The position numbers and the translations under genes were made by a program. Under the pieces are notes generated by a model that saw nothing but the letters and a program-made list of their open reading frames with translations, was not told where the DNA came from and searched no databases. From the NCBI RefSeq assembly GCF_019295435.1, contig NZ_WEKL01000001.1, positions 1 through 41,034 of the forward strand: a DNA stretch of 41,034 nt, in the 5' to 3' direction. Each line of letters begins with the position of its first letter. Within the stretch, counting starts at the first letter, position 1. This stretch comes from Aquimarina litoralis. Its GTDB lineage: Bacteria > Bacteroidota > Bacteroidia > Flavobacteriales > Flavobacteriaceae. This document shows positions 1 through 8,323 of this stretch, in pieces.

Positions 1-345
1 TTTTATGATCGTTTTAGTGACATTGAGGTTGAGCCTTCGGTGTTGTATCAGAGTTTTGCTGGAGATGGTAGGAGTACAGCAGATTTGAACTTGAAGGTTC
101 GTAAATTACACCGTAGTGATTACTATTGGGCGGGAATTAGTTTACGCTCGTTAGTGGATCAGGATTTTAAGCCGTTATCGGTATCTCCAATGATTGGTAT
201 TAAGAAGTCTAATTTTTATGTAGCATATGGATATCAGGTGAACATCAATGAGGTTTTTGATGCGAGTAATGCAGCAGGTTCTCATATGATTACCTTAGGA
301 ATCGACTTCGGATGTAGACAAAGTAAGTGTGGATGTACTTATTAA
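1..345 (+). CDS. PorP/SprF family type IX secretion protein, C-terminal part
   Basis: This is an open frame running in from the left edge, giving 114 residues before a TAA. The start lies outside the window; an internal GTG at 40 is not a real start because the frame continues upstream. The residues PSVLYQSFAGDG, YYWAGISLRS and the ending MITLGIDFG resemble the last beta-strands of PorP/SprF proteins. These are outer-membrane beta-barrel proteins tied to the type IX secretion and gliding machinery of Bacteroidota, where many paralogs occur, often next to very large adhesin genes. Here only the last third or so is present (family members are about 300 residues). The Cys-rich tail (GCRQSKCGCTY) is unusual. 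I cannot tell whether it is a core T9SS subunit or one of the many paralogs. Confidence 0.75.
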   Translation, partial: FYDRFSDIEVEPSVLYQSFAGDGRSTADLNLKVRKLHRSDYYWAGISLRSLVDQDFKPLSVSPMIGIKKSNFYVAYGYQVNINEVFDASNAAGSHMITLGIDFGCRQSKCGCTY

Positions 346-525
346 AAACTGCTAAAAACGCTAACAAAGATATATCTATTTGCCTTAAACAAGACTTTTT
401 GATTGTAGATAGAAACAACAACACTTGTTTTCCATACTCCAAAAATGAAAAATTAGATAGTGTTTGTTCTTTATAAAAAGACTTTGTCTTTATTCTTTCT
501 TATGACTTCATAATTTGCAAACGTT

Positions 526-557
526 GTTTATCACAATATTAGATATGTTTATCACAA
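526..557. repeat. Direct repeat GTTTATCACAA, two copies 21 bp apart
   Basis: The 11-mer GTTTATCACAA occurs at 526-536 and again at 547-557. The start-to-start distance is 21 bp, about two helical turns, which is what one would expect of a two-site protein binding element. No gene start is close by, so its role is open and chance is possible in AT-rich DNA. Confidence 0.4.
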
Positions 558-713
558 AACTTCAACATAACTTAATTTAAAAGCCTCATTACTATATATT
601 CGAGAGTGATTTTGGACATATTTTTTAATTAGAAAAGGTCAATTCTTGGGATAATACATATAATTTCTTTTTTGGTCCAAAAGCATCTCGTACTTAAAAA
701 GTAACGAAAAACG

Positions 714-738
714 AACCTACCTAATTTTAGGTGGGTTT
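714..738 (+). terminator. Hairpin, possible terminator of the PorP/SprF-like gene
   Basis: AACCTACCTA pairs with TAGGTGGGTT around a short AT loop, with one G-U pair. It is followed only by a short T run (TTTG), so as a terminator it is weak. It lies 370 bases after the upstream stop codon and may mark the end of an untranslated tail or an unrecognised RNA. Confidence 0.4.
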
Positions 739-799
739 GTTGTGATATAAAACGTATAAAAAGCTACATTTTTAAAAGATATCAATCAAAAATGAACAG

Positions 800-824
800 A
801 GGGAGCACTGCATAGGTGCTCTCT
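800..824 (-). terminator. Terminator hairpin downstream of the DoxX-like gene
   Basis: AGGGAGCAC (800-808) pairs with GTGCTCTCT (816-824) around a 7-base loop. It sits 11 bases past the stop codon of the minus-strand DoxX-like gene, as expected for its terminator. The minus-strand read continues into a short T run after a few bases. In the plus direction it is also followed by T-rich sequence, so it could act on both strands. Confidence 0.6.
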
Positions 825-834
825 TTATTCTTTA

Positions 835-1233
835 TTAAGAATGTACAACATATAGTCCAAAAACAGCTACGATAAAATAACAGGTTATCGTAAGTGCTCC
901 TTGATAATCTTTTGCAACCCGTTGACCAAAAAGAAGCATCAATAGGGTGATACAAGCAGAGAACATGGCACCTGTTGCAAAAGCTGTATGATTATAAGCA
1001 ATCAAATGATAAATACCCATTAGACATAATACTGCCGTAATAATTTCAATAAAAAGAACAGTGCCCAAAAGCAAAGGAACTATATTAGCTAAAAAAGTTG
1101 CGGAAAAATGTCCCTTTAGCCAACCTAGATTTCCTTTCCAATCAATCATTTTATCAATACCAGATTGTAAAAAAGTGATCAAAAGAAATAATAGAATAGT
1201 AATGGAAACAATGTGAGTCATAAAATTATCCAT
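835..1233 (-). CDS. DoxX-like small membrane protein
   Basis: The 132-residue product has four hydrophobic segments (about residues 5-24, 45-72, 84-103 and 112-130), the layout of the DoxX/DoxD family of four-helix inner-membrane proteins. The motif LQSGIDKMIDW after helix 1 fits the family, whose members often have R/K and D/W residues there. The biochemical role of most DoxX-like proteins is unsettled, so no substrate is given. It lies 81 bases downstream of holB on the same strand and ahead of a terminator hairpin, so the two could be co-transcribed. The start at 1233 gives MDNFMTH; the Met at residue 5 is an alternative. Confidence 0.7.
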   Translation of the reverse strand: MDNFMTHIVSITILLFLLITFLQSGIDKMIDWKGNLGWLKGHFSATFLANIVPLLLGTVLFIEIITAVLCLMGIYHLIAYNHTAFATGAMFSACITLLMLLFGQRVAKDYQGALTITCYFIVAVFGLYVVHS

Positions 1234-1314
1234 GAGTCTAATTTGTGTTTGAAATAAATGAGAAATCTAAAATCGTAATAAAAAGGGAAGAATAAAAAAT
1301 AATATCCAAAAACC

Positions 1315-2469
1315 TTAAACTGGTTTTTTGTGTAGCAATCTCGTAAGTTTAATAGATAGGTCTGTTAAAATGATTTTAGCATTACCGTTTCTTTCTATAT
1401 GATAAATAGCATTCTGAAGTTCTTCGCTGATATCCATGATATTAGCACCATGAATAAAAGGTGCAAATTTTTGAAGTTTAAAACCATTTGTTTTGGGTTC
1501 TAAAAAAACTAAATCTTCAGCACCATAATTTAATAATAAAGCTTGTCTAAAAAAATCAAGACAATAGTTTAAGAATTTCTTTTGAGTTTCTCTTCCAGCA
1601 CCAGCTATAGATTCGCTCCATTTGATTAAATCGTTTACTGCAGATTTATTTCCTTTAGCTCTAAAAGCTGTTCGCACCCATTGTATAAACCAATCCTCAA
1701 ATTGCTCATCGCCACCATCTTGATGTAATAGATGTAAGGCTTTGCTGTAATCACCATTCGCTTGGTGCGCAATTTTTAAAGCTTCACTATCAGAGATCTC
1801 TTCTGATGCTTTTAGCGCATCTTTAATTACTTGTTCTCCCAATGGTGGAAAATGTAACACCTGACATCGAGAACGAATGGTCTGTATGAGCTGTTCCTCT
1901 TGTTCCGTAATTAAAATAAAAACAGTTTTTTCAGGAGGCTCTTCTATTAACTTTAGTAATTTGTTTGAAGCGGCAATATTCATCTTATCAGCCATCCATA
2001 TTAGCATGACTTTATATCCACCTTCGTAACTTTTTAAAGATAATTTTTTAACAACTTCCAATGCCTCATCCACACCTATTTGACCTTGTTTTTTTTCAAT
2101 ACCAAGTAAAACATACCAATCAAAGATGCTTCCATATGGAGTGTCTTTTACAAAAGATCTCCATTCTTCAGCAAAATGATTTGCGGTTGGATGCTTTTTG
2201 ACTTTATCATTGGTAGCAACTGGATAGGCAAAATGCAAATCAGGATGAGCTAAATGATTAAATTTCACATTGCAAGCCTGGTTGCCACCAGTATTTTCTC
2301 CTTCTATGTTTTGACACAAAATATATTGGGCATAGGCAATCGCCATTGGTAAGGTACCACTACCACTTGGACCTACAAAAAGTTGAGCATGAGGAATACG
2401 ACCTCTTTCTACACTAGTGGTTAGATAACTTTTGATATGGGTAAGCCCTAATATTTCTGAGAAAAGCAT
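1315..2469 (-). CDS. holB: DNA polymerase III subunit delta'
   Basis: This 384-residue AAA+ clamp-loader subunit would act in the complex that loads the sliding clamp on DNA. The N-terminal part shows the expected layout: HAQLFVGPSGSGT near residues 27-39 is a degenerate Walker A motif that lacks the lysine, in keeping with delta' not hydrolysing ATP. NKLLKLIEEPPE at about 169-180 is a clamp-loader hallmark, and SRC at 200-202 is the conserved sensor motif. Two cysteines (52 and 66) remain where many delta' proteins carry a four-Cys zinc site, so that site is incomplete here. The ATG lies four bases from a TATATTTG promoter element on the same strand, which supports this start and suggests a leaderless message. 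Confidence 0.88.
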   Translation of the reverse strand: MLFSEILGLTHIKSYLTTSVERGRIPHAQLFVGPSGSGTLPMAIAYAQYILCQNIEGENTGGNQACNVKFNHLAHPDLHFAYPVATNDKVKKHPTANHFAEEWRSFVKDTPYGSIFDWYVLLGIEKKQGQIGVDEALEVVKKLSLKSYEGGYKVMLIWMADKMNIAASNKLLKLIEEPPEKTVFILITEQEEQLIQTIRSRCQVLHFPPLGEQVIKDALKASEEISDSEALKIAHQANGDYSKALHLLHQDGGDEQFEDWFIQWVRTAFRAKGNKSAVNDLIKWSESIAGAGRETQKKFLNYCLDFFRQALLLNYGAEDLVFLEPKTNGFKLQKFAPFIHGANIMDISEELQNAIYHIERNGNAKIILTDLSIKLTRLLHKKPV

Positions 2470-2473
2470 GAGG

Positions 2474-2481
2474 CAAATATA
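2474..2481 (-). promoter_or_regulatory. Promoter -7 element TATATTTG for holB
   Basis: On the minus strand this reads TATATTTG, a full match to the Bacteroidota TAnnTTTG box. It ends four bases before the holB ATG, so transcription would begin at or very close to the start codon. No clear TTG box is found 19 bp upstream. Confidence 0.5.
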
Positions 2482-2675
2482 ATTTAATAATGTTCAATAT
2501 GTATGAATGATTTAGAGATATAAATTCAATGTGATTTTTTCATTGAAAAGCTTCTTTTAGCTAAAAATCGTTAAAAGTGGAAGTTTAAGGAAAAATTGAA
2601 TCATTTTTTCCGGTTGTTTTCAATGTTTTTGAGGAAATAAAATTATTTTCGTTTGCGAAAAATCAATCCAATCCG

Positions 2676-3863
2676 ATGAAGACAATACAAGATTTCAATT
2701 TTGAAAATAAAAAAGCATTAATTCGAGTAGATTTTAATGTTCCCCTAGACGAAAATTTTAAAGTAACTGATAATACTAGAATCCAAGCAGCTAAGCCAAC
2801 TATTATTAAAGTTTTAGAAGATGGAGGAAGTGCTGTACTAATGTCACATTTAGGTCGTCCAAAAGGAGTTCAGGAAGAGTTTTCATTAAGCCATATCGTA
2901 GAGGAAGTAGCAGATGTTATCGGAGTACAAATTAAGTTTGCTGCAAACTGTGTAGGAGAGGAAGCTGAAGAGGCAATAGCACAGTTAAATCCAGGAGAAG
3001 TTCTATTATTAGAAAACCTTAGATTTCATAAAGAAGAAACATCTGGAGATACGGCTTTTGCTGAAGAATTGTCAAAATTAGGAGATATTTACGTAAATGA
3101 TGCCTTTGGAACTGCTCATAGAGCCCATGCATCTACAACGATCGTAGCACAGTTTTTTCCAGAAAATAAGTGTTTTGGTAATTTATTGGCCAAAGAGATT
3201 CAAAGTATTGACAAAGTCCTAAAAAGTGGAGAAAAACCAGTAACTGCTGTTTTAGGTGGATCCAAAGTTTCTTCTAAAATAACAATCATTGAAAATATTT
3301 TGGATAAAGTAGATCACCTGATTATAGGAGGTGGAATGACTTATACTTTTATTAAAGCACAAGGAGGACAAATTGGAGATTCTATTTGCGAAGATGATAA
3401 ACAAGAATTAGCATTAAATATTCTTAAGCAAGCAGAAGAAAAAGGTGTTCAAATACATTTACCAGTAGATGTAATTGGTGCAGATGCGTTTGATAATGGT
3501 GCAAATACCAAGGCGATGAGTGTGGATGCTATTCCTGATGGATGGCAAGGATTAGATGCTGGACCAGAAACCTTAAAAAACTTTCATCAGGTTATTTTAG
3601 AGTCTAAAACAATCCTATGGAATGGACCATTAGGTGTTTTTGAAATGGAAAACTTTGCAAATGGAACCATTGCTTTAGGACATTCGATTGCTGAAGCAAC
3701 AGAAAATGGAGCTTTCTCATTAGTAGGAGGTGGTGATTCAGTTGCAGCGGTAAAACAATTTGGGTTTGGTAATAAAGTAAGTTATGTTTCTACAGGAGGA
3801 GGAGCGATGTTGGAAAGTTTAGAAGGAAAAACACTTCCAGGTATCGCTGCCATAGGAAATTAA
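2676..3863 (+). CDS. pgk: Phosphoglycerate kinase
   Basis: This cytosolic glycolytic enzyme (395 residues, the usual length) transfers phosphate between 1,3-bisphosphoglycerate and ADP. Family signatures appear in order: [10 protein letters not shown] (17-26), SHLGRPKG (57-64), [10 protein letters not shown] (112-121), [11 protein letters not shown] (141-151), GGSKVSSKI (194-202), WNGPLGVFE (315-323), GGGDSVAAV (351-359) and STGGGAMLE (372-380). The arginines and lysines that bind substrate and nucleotide in the family lie in these motifs. The gene stands alone between a minus-strand gene and a strong terminator. A near-match promoter element (TATTTTCG, 2644-2651, one mismatch) sits 24 bases before the ATG. 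Confidence 0.98.
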   Translation: MKTIQDFNFENKKALIRVDFNVPLDENFKVTDNTRIQAAKPTIIKVLEDGGSAVLMSHLGRPKGVQEEFSLSHIVEEVADVIGVQIKFAANCVGEEAEEAIAQLNPGEVLLLENLRFHKEETSGDTAFAEELSKLGDIYVNDAFGTAHRAHASTTIVAQFFPENKCFGNLLAKEIQSIDKVLKSGEKPVTAVLGGSKVSSKITIIENILDKVDHLIIGGGMTYTFIKAQGGQIGDSICEDDKQELALNILKQAEEKGVQIHLPVDVIGADAFDNGANTKAMSVDAIPDGWQGLDAGPETLKNFHQVILESKTILWNGPLGVFEMENFANGTIALGHSIAEATENGAFSLVGGGDSVAAVKQFGFGNKVSYVSTGGGAMLESLEGKTLPGIAAIGN

Positions 3864-3914
3864 CAAAAGAGATAAATTTCTGTAAGAAAAGTCTTAATAA
3901 ACACAAAAGTTATT

Positions 3915-3943
3915 AAAAATCAGTCATTTCGACTGATTTTTTT
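3915..3943 (+). terminator. Rho-independent terminator after pgk
   Basis: AAAAATCAGTC (3915-3925) pairs perfectly with GACTGATTTTT (3931-3941) around ATTTC and runs into a T tract. This is a strong intrinsic terminator 52 bases after the pgk stop codon. Confidence 0.9.
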
Positions 3944-4082
3944 GTGTTTTTAACTTGTTGATTTTTTGGATTTTAGAAAAAAAATACGATTTTCGCAGCA
4001 GTGTTGTTAATAACTTATACAAACATTATATAAATCGCTCCAAAATACACGTTAGTTGGAGTACTAGTAAACAATATTCGAA

Positions 4083-5705
4083 ATGATTAAAAATTGTTGG
4101 TTATACCTTAGTTTTCTTTCTTGTTTGGTTTCTCTGTATGGTCAGGATACGATTCCATCATCAAATTCAAAAGCCTCCAGAACATTAAAACTAGATAAAG
4201 AACTAACAGTTAAAAAAGATACAGTTCGTGTAATAGACACTATACAAACTACTAGTACTGTAGGTGAGTTACAAACAACCACTTTTACCAAAACTAGTGT
4301 AAAGGATAGTGTAGTGTATGCTATCGAAGACCATCCACAGTTAGCAAAATTAGATTCGATCTGGAAACAAGAATTATATAATTCAAGTCTTTTTGATACT
4401 ATTTATAAATCGGTTACGGAGTTAACGTATGAACCTGTAGAGTATGTAGATCTTCCAACAGATACATTAAAGGCCAGATTAGCCGAATTAAACGCCCGTA
4501 CTCCATTTAATGTAGAATATAATCCTTCTTTAGAGAGTGTAATAAAAAGATATCTTAAGAATAGACATGAACATTTGGAAAGACTCATGGCGTTGAGTGA
4601 ATTTTATTTCCCATTATTCGAACAAGAGTTAGATAATCAAAACATTCCCTTAGAGATTAAGTATTTGGCGATAGTGGAGTCTGCCCTAAAACCAAGAGCA
4701 AAATCTCGAGTAGGCGCAACAGGACTATGGCAGTTCATGTTTGGAACAGGTAAGATGTTTGGCCTAGAAGTGAGTTCATATGTTGACGAACGTATGGATC
4801 CTATTATGGCTACACAAGCGGCATGTAAATATTTGGCTAGCTTATATCGAGTGTTTGGTGATTGGGATTTGGCATTAGCATCGTATAATTCAGGACCTGG
4901 AAATGTAACCAAAGCGATTAGAAGAAGTGGAGGATATACCAATTATTGGAATATTAGACATAATTTACCAAGAGAAACAGCAGGATATCTACCAGCATTT
5001 CTAGCAACTATGTATATTTTCGAATATGCCGAAGAACATGGATTTAAACCTAGAAAACCGGAGTTTGCCTATTTTGAAACAGATACAATTAAGGTAAAAC
5101 AAATGATTACCTTGGATCAGGTTTCTGAAGTTATGGATATCGATATCGAAGAACTACAGTTTTTAAACCCTTCTTATAAATTAGATATTATACCACATAT
5201 AAAGGATGAAAATTATGTCTTAAGATTACCATTAGATCAAGTAGGTAAATTTGTATCTAATGAGGATCAGATATATGCATTAGCACAAGAAGAGTTCAAT
5301 AAACGAGAAAAGCCACTTCCAAAGTTTTTCGAAGCCAATGATCGTATCAGATATCGAGTACGTAGTGGAGATTATTTAGGAAGAATTGCTCGTAGATATG
5401 GAGTTCGTGTTAGTCAGATTAAACGATGGAACGGGCTAAGAAGCAATAACCTAAGAATTGGGCAGCGATTAACTATTTATCCTAGAAGACCTGTCATAGA
5501 CAGGCCTAAAAAAAGTACTTCTAAGAAAGCTGTTGCAAGTACTAATCCTGGAAACTCTGAAACGTATACCGTGAAATCAGGAGATACCTTATGGAGCATT
5601 TCTCAGAAGTTCAAGGGCGTGACTATCGAAAACCTAAAAAGCTGGAACAATATCAGCGGAACTGGAATAAAACCAGGCATGAAATTGAAGTTGTCTAAAT
5701 CGTAA
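4083..5705 (+). CDS. Exported lytic transglycosylase with two LysM domains (MltD-like)
   Basis: The 540-residue product would cleave peptidoglycan glycan strands in the periplasm. An N-terminal signal sequence (about residues 1-21, hydrophobic WLYLSFLSCLVSLYG) is followed by a low-complexity Thr/Ser/Lys-rich stretch to about residue 80. The SLT (soluble lytic transglycosylase) domain contains KYLAIVESALKP, with E199 as the likely catalytic glutamate, then GATGLWQFM, and ALASYNSGPGNV. Two C-terminal LysM repeats follow (about 425-470, RYRVRSGDYLGRIARRYGV; about 494-540, TYTVKSGDTLWSISQKF), which bind glycan. This architecture matches MltD. It is a single-gene unit after the pgk terminator. Confidence 0.92.
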   Translation: MIKNCWLYLSFLSCLVSLYGQDTIPSSNSKASRTLKLDKELTVKKDTVRVIDTIQTTSTVGELQTTTFTKTSVKDSVVYAIEDHPQLAKLDSIWKQELYNSSLFDTIYKSVTELTYEPVEYVDLPTDTLKARLAELNARTPFNVEYNPSLESVIKRYLKNRHEHLERLMALSEFYFPLFEQELDNQNIPLEIKYLAIVESALKPRAKSRVGATGLWQFMFGTGKMFGLEVSSYVDERMDPIMATQAACKYLASLYRVFGDWDLALASYNSGPGNVTKAIRRSGGYTNYWNIRHNLPRETAGYLPAFLATMYIFEYAEEHGFKPRKPEFAYFETDTIKVKQMITLDQVSEVMDIDIEELQFLNPSYKLDIIPHIKDENYVLRLPLDQVGKFVSNEDQIYALAQEEFNKREKPLPKFFEANDRIRYRVRSGDYLGRIARRYGVRVSQIKRWNGLRSNNLRIGQRLTIYPRRPVIDRPKKSTSKKAVASTNPGNSETYTVKSGDTLWSISQKFKGVTIENLKSWNNISGTGIKPGMKLKLSKS

Positions 5706-5789
5706 ATAAAATTCGTTTCATCTATATTCCTTAGTATAGCATTAATCTATGTTTTAGTACTTTATTAATGACCATTGCTTAATAGGCGA

Positions 5790-6944
5790 TTAGGATCTAG
5801 AGAACCATTTTTTTAAAACTTCCTTTTCTTTGTTTTCAGAATAACATTTGAGTTGTTTCCCGTTTACAATTTCTCCAAATCGAATATCATCTTTGGGATA
5901 TCTACTTTTATAACCATTTAGCTGATCTGTTACAATTTCTACCATAGAACGATTTATAAGACCTGCATTTGTTGCCCTTTGTATATTGAAATAATAAAAA
6001 CCTACTCGATCTTCTCTCCATAATGGCATAGTTTTATACGGAAGAATACCATTTTTAATTAGAAAATCTCCGTCAACCCAATGTAGTTTTTTAGGCATAT
6101 TCGTTGCAAAAACAAGTGCAGATACAAAATCTTTGAAGGGTATAGGATGCGTAGCGACATTGTAAGAACCATGTATTTTTGACTCGGAACAATGAATGAC
6201 AAAATCAGCAAGACTTTGTGCATCCGTGATTTGGATGTGGTGGTTTTCTACATTTGGCAATAATATTTCTCCACCTCTATAAAACCGTATAGGCCAGAAA
6301 GGTTCAGAATCTGGATTGCCAGGACGATTAACCCTGAAACTTTTTATGCCATGCGATCTGTAAATAGTAAAATTATCAATACGTGCTCTAATGGCTTCTT
6401 CTGCCAATGTTTTTCTGATAGCATACCTGAAATCCTCAGATATCGTATTAGGGAATTTTGGAAGAGGATTTAAGGGCTCATCTTCTGTGATAAACTTCTT
6501 ATCCCATTTATCATACACAGAAATAGTTGATATGTAATGATAATGTCCAAATCGACCTTTGAATTCATCGAGAAAATCAGCAACTGCTTTCGGAGATTTT
6601 TGCCAAGTGTCTACAACATAATCCCAATAGGTTTCTTTATACTCTTTTTCTATTGCCTTAAGGCCTTGTTTATGCTCTTTTTCTCTATCACAAATAATAA
6701 TCGGCAAGTCTTTAAAAAGATTAGGGTTTGTTTTTCCTCTGTTTAAAAGCGTTACTTGGTGACCAGATGCTAAGAATGATTTTACTATGGTAGGTCCTAG
6801 AAAACCTCTTCCGCCCAAAATAAGAACTTTTTTAGGAGTTGAACTAGTAGGTATTCCGAAACCTAAAGTTTCTAAAGGATTAAGCAAAGTACATAAAGAA
6901 GCAGCACTAACGGTTTTAATAAAGTCTCTTTTATTCATGATCAT
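5790..6944 (-). CDS. Exported NAD-dependent epimerase/dehydratase-like protein (extended SDR)
   Basis: The 384-residue protein has a Rossmann fold with VLILGGRGFLG at about 40-50 (the GxxGxxG nucleotide site) and a YxxxK catalytic pattern in FRYAIRKTLAEE, marking an extended short-chain dehydrogenase/reductase. The N-terminus (NKRDFIKTVSAASLCTLL) resembles the Tat signals of Bacteroidota cofactor enzymes but has KR in place of twin arginine. It may therefore be an exported protein that carries bound NAD(P), or a derivative that has lost strict Tat recognition. The gene lies 59 bases downstream of the AraC-type regulator on the same strand, so co-transcription is plausible. The substrate is not predictable. 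The Met at residue 3 is an equally good start. Confidence 0.7.
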   Translation of the reverse strand: MIMNKRDFIKTVSAASLCTLLNPLETLGFGIPTSSTPKKVLILGGRGFLGPTIVKSFLASGHQVTLLNRGKTNPNLFKDLPIIICDREKEHKQGLKAIEKEYKETYWDYVVDTWQKSPKAVADFLDEFKGRFGHYHYISTISVYDKWDKKFITEDEPLNPLPKFPNTISEDFRYAIRKTLAEEAIRARIDNFTIYRSHGIKSFRVNRPGNPDSEPFWPIRFYRGGEILLPNVENHHIQITDAQSLADFVIHCSESKIHGSYNVATHPIPFKDFVSALVFATNMPKKLHWVDGDFLIKNGILPYKTMPLWREDRVGFYYFNIQRATNAGLINRSMVEIVTDQLNGYKSRYPKDDIRFGEIVNGKQLKCYSENKEKEVLKKWFSRS

Positions 6945-7003
6945 GTATAATATTTAATGAGCATAAAAATGAAGACTAATAAGCAAACAAAGGAACCCCT
7001 TAA

Positions 7004-8074
7004 TTAATTACTACCTATTTCTTTTTTAAACTGACCAGGAGTTTTACCGGTATGTTTTTTAAAATGATGAAAAAATGCTGATTTAGAATTAAAACCACAT
7101 TCATAACCCAAGCCTTCCAAAGTAAGGTTTAGTTTATCTCCTTCTTTAATTCGAGATATAGCTCGATTGATTCTTTTAGAATTTACCAAATCATAAAAAG
7201 TAGTATTCATATCTGAATTTATGATCTGAGAAAGATGATGTTTAGGAATTTGTAAAGCCTTTGATAATACAGCTAGAGAAAAATCAGATTGTAAGTATTC
7301 CTCATTTTCCTGAAAGTATTGGTTGATATGAGATATAGCTATGGAAATCTTATCTTTTTTTAATGGACTGTACTTATATTTTTTTTCTTCAGCCGTTTGA
7401 ATATATATTTCCGGCTTGTATACTGTTCCATATTTTAATCCATAAAAACCAATGACCGTTACCAAAATTACGTAGCGCAGTACATCCAAAAACTCAAAAT
7501 AGGATACACCAACCATTAGTTCTGTGATAAGTCGAATAATGCTTACCCCAACGCTAATTAAAAAGAGAATAGCTATGGTTTTAATCCAGAAAGAAGCTAA
7601 AATTCGATCATCTGCAATAGTTGATTTAAAAAAACGAAGCCGTTTATGATAATGATAAAGTATATAAATCGGGTAAAAAATCAATGAAGCCAGTTTAGGA
7701 AAAAGGATCAGTAGCTCCCAAGAAACGTCATGAATATCTTCTACAAAAAGACTGAAAGTAAAGAAAACAGTAAATGGTAAAAAGTGTAAAAAATCAATAG
7801 TAATGATCTTCCCGTTGGTAATTGCTTTTGTATAAAGAAAGAAAAAAGGACCATGTAAAAAGCTAATGGTCATTATGAACACATCTATAAATGTAATAGG
7901 ATAAATTTTATGACCTATTCCAAGCAACAAATGAATGGCAAATATCAAAAACCATGTAATCAAGATCCAGTCAGATTGTTGTTGTCGTTTTTTTAACGCA
8001 ATCAACAATGAAAACAGTGTGCTCTGTATCACACCAATCCCCGAAATTATTGTTAAAGTGCTAGATGCAAGCAT
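7004..8074 (-). CDS. AraC-family transcriptional regulator with membrane N-terminal domain
   Basis: The 356-residue protein has an N-terminal half with about seven hydrophobic segments (residues about 6-230) and a C-terminal AraC/XylS DNA-binding domain (about 255-352). The second helix-turn-helix and the family signature are seen in GYECGFNSKSAFFHHFKK and TGKTPGQFKKE. This membrane-bound type of AraC regulator is common in Flavobacteriia and probably senses a signal at the inner membrane. The likely target is itself or the SDR gene just downstream on the same strand. A perfect 7-bp dyad 71 bp upstream of its ATG (8145-8167) is a candidate binding site. The ligand is unknown. Confidence 0.85.
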   Translation of the reverse strand: MLASSTLTIISGIGVIQSTLFSLLIALKKRQQQSDWILITWFLIFAIHLLLGIGHKIYPITFIDVFIMTISFLHGPFFFLYTKAITNGKIITIDFLHFLPFTVFFTFSLFVEDIHDVSWELLILFPKLASLIFYPIYILYHYHKRLRFFKSTIADDRILASFWIKTIAILFLISVGVSIIRLITELMVGVSYFEFLDVLRYVILVTVIGFYGLKYGTVYKPEIYIQTAEEKKYKYSPLKKDKISIAISHINQYFQENEEYLQSDFSLAVLSKALQIPKHHLSQIINSDMNTTFYDLVNSKRINRAISRIKEGDKLNLTLEGLGYECGFNSKSAFFHHFKKHTGKTPGQFKKEIGSN

Positions 8075-8144
8075 ATGATATTTGACAAATAGATGGATGT
8101 TGTGTGTTTAAAAATAAACATTTTAAAATAGCCTATATAAGCAT

Positions 8145-8167
8145 AGTATAAGAATCATTGTTATACT
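8145..8167. promoter_or_regulatory. Inverted repeat AGTATAA-N9-TTATACT, candidate operator
   Basis: AGTATAA (8145-8151) and TTATACT (8161-8167) form a perfect 7-bp dyad with a 9-bp spacer, in the divergent region between the AraC-type gene (minus) and the DUF4837 gene (plus). A dyad here suits a dimeric regulator, but AT-rich DNA gives such matches by chance fairly often. Confidence 0.4.
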
Positions 8168-8252
8168 TGATTTACAATAAATAGGTATGGAACTTATATA
8201 TTAAAGTTTATTACTATCCACTTCATACTACATTGGAATGGTTTATGATGTT

Positions 8253-8275
8253 ATAACCAGAACTATTTCGGTTAT
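8253..8275. promoter_or_regulatory. Inverted repeat ATAACC-N11-GGTTAT
   Basis: ATAACC (8253-8258) and GGTTAT (8270-8275) are inverted copies; CCAGA (8257-8261) and TCTGG (8275-8279) overlap them and form a second inverted pair. The element lies about 50 bp upstream of the DUF4837 lipoprotein gene and upstream of its -7 box, a position where a regulator could act. Confidence 0.35.
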
Positions 8276-8311
8276 CTGGATAGTATTTTTTTAATATTAG
8301 CATATCCCAAG

Positions 8312-8319
8312 TATATTTG
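8312..8319 (+). promoter_or_regulatory. Promoter -7 element TATATTTG of the DUF4837 gene
   Basis: This is a full match to TAnnTTTG ending four bases before the ATG at 8324. The expected -33 region at about 8288-8292 is T-rich (TTTTTTA) but lacks the G. The spacing suggests a leaderless transcript. Confidence 0.5.
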
Positions 8320-8323
8320 TATC

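Larger units (their letters stand above)
346..834. other. Gene-free interval between convergent genes
   Basis: No coding frame worth calling is seen in these 489 bases, which lie between the 3' ends of the PorP/SprF-like gene (plus) and the DoxX-like gene (minus). They hold an 11-base direct repeat (526-536 and 547-557), a hairpin at 714-737 and a second hairpin at 800-824, each listed separately. The rest is AT-rich with no recognised feature. Confidence 0.6.

Noticed and set aside
4403-4942. Minus-strand open frames inside the lytic transglycosylase gene
   Set aside because: They are antisense shadows of a well-supported gene, with no signals or recognisable product.
6537-6746. Plus-strand frame opposite the SDR gene
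   Set aside because: Antisense shadow with Phe-rich composition and no start signals.
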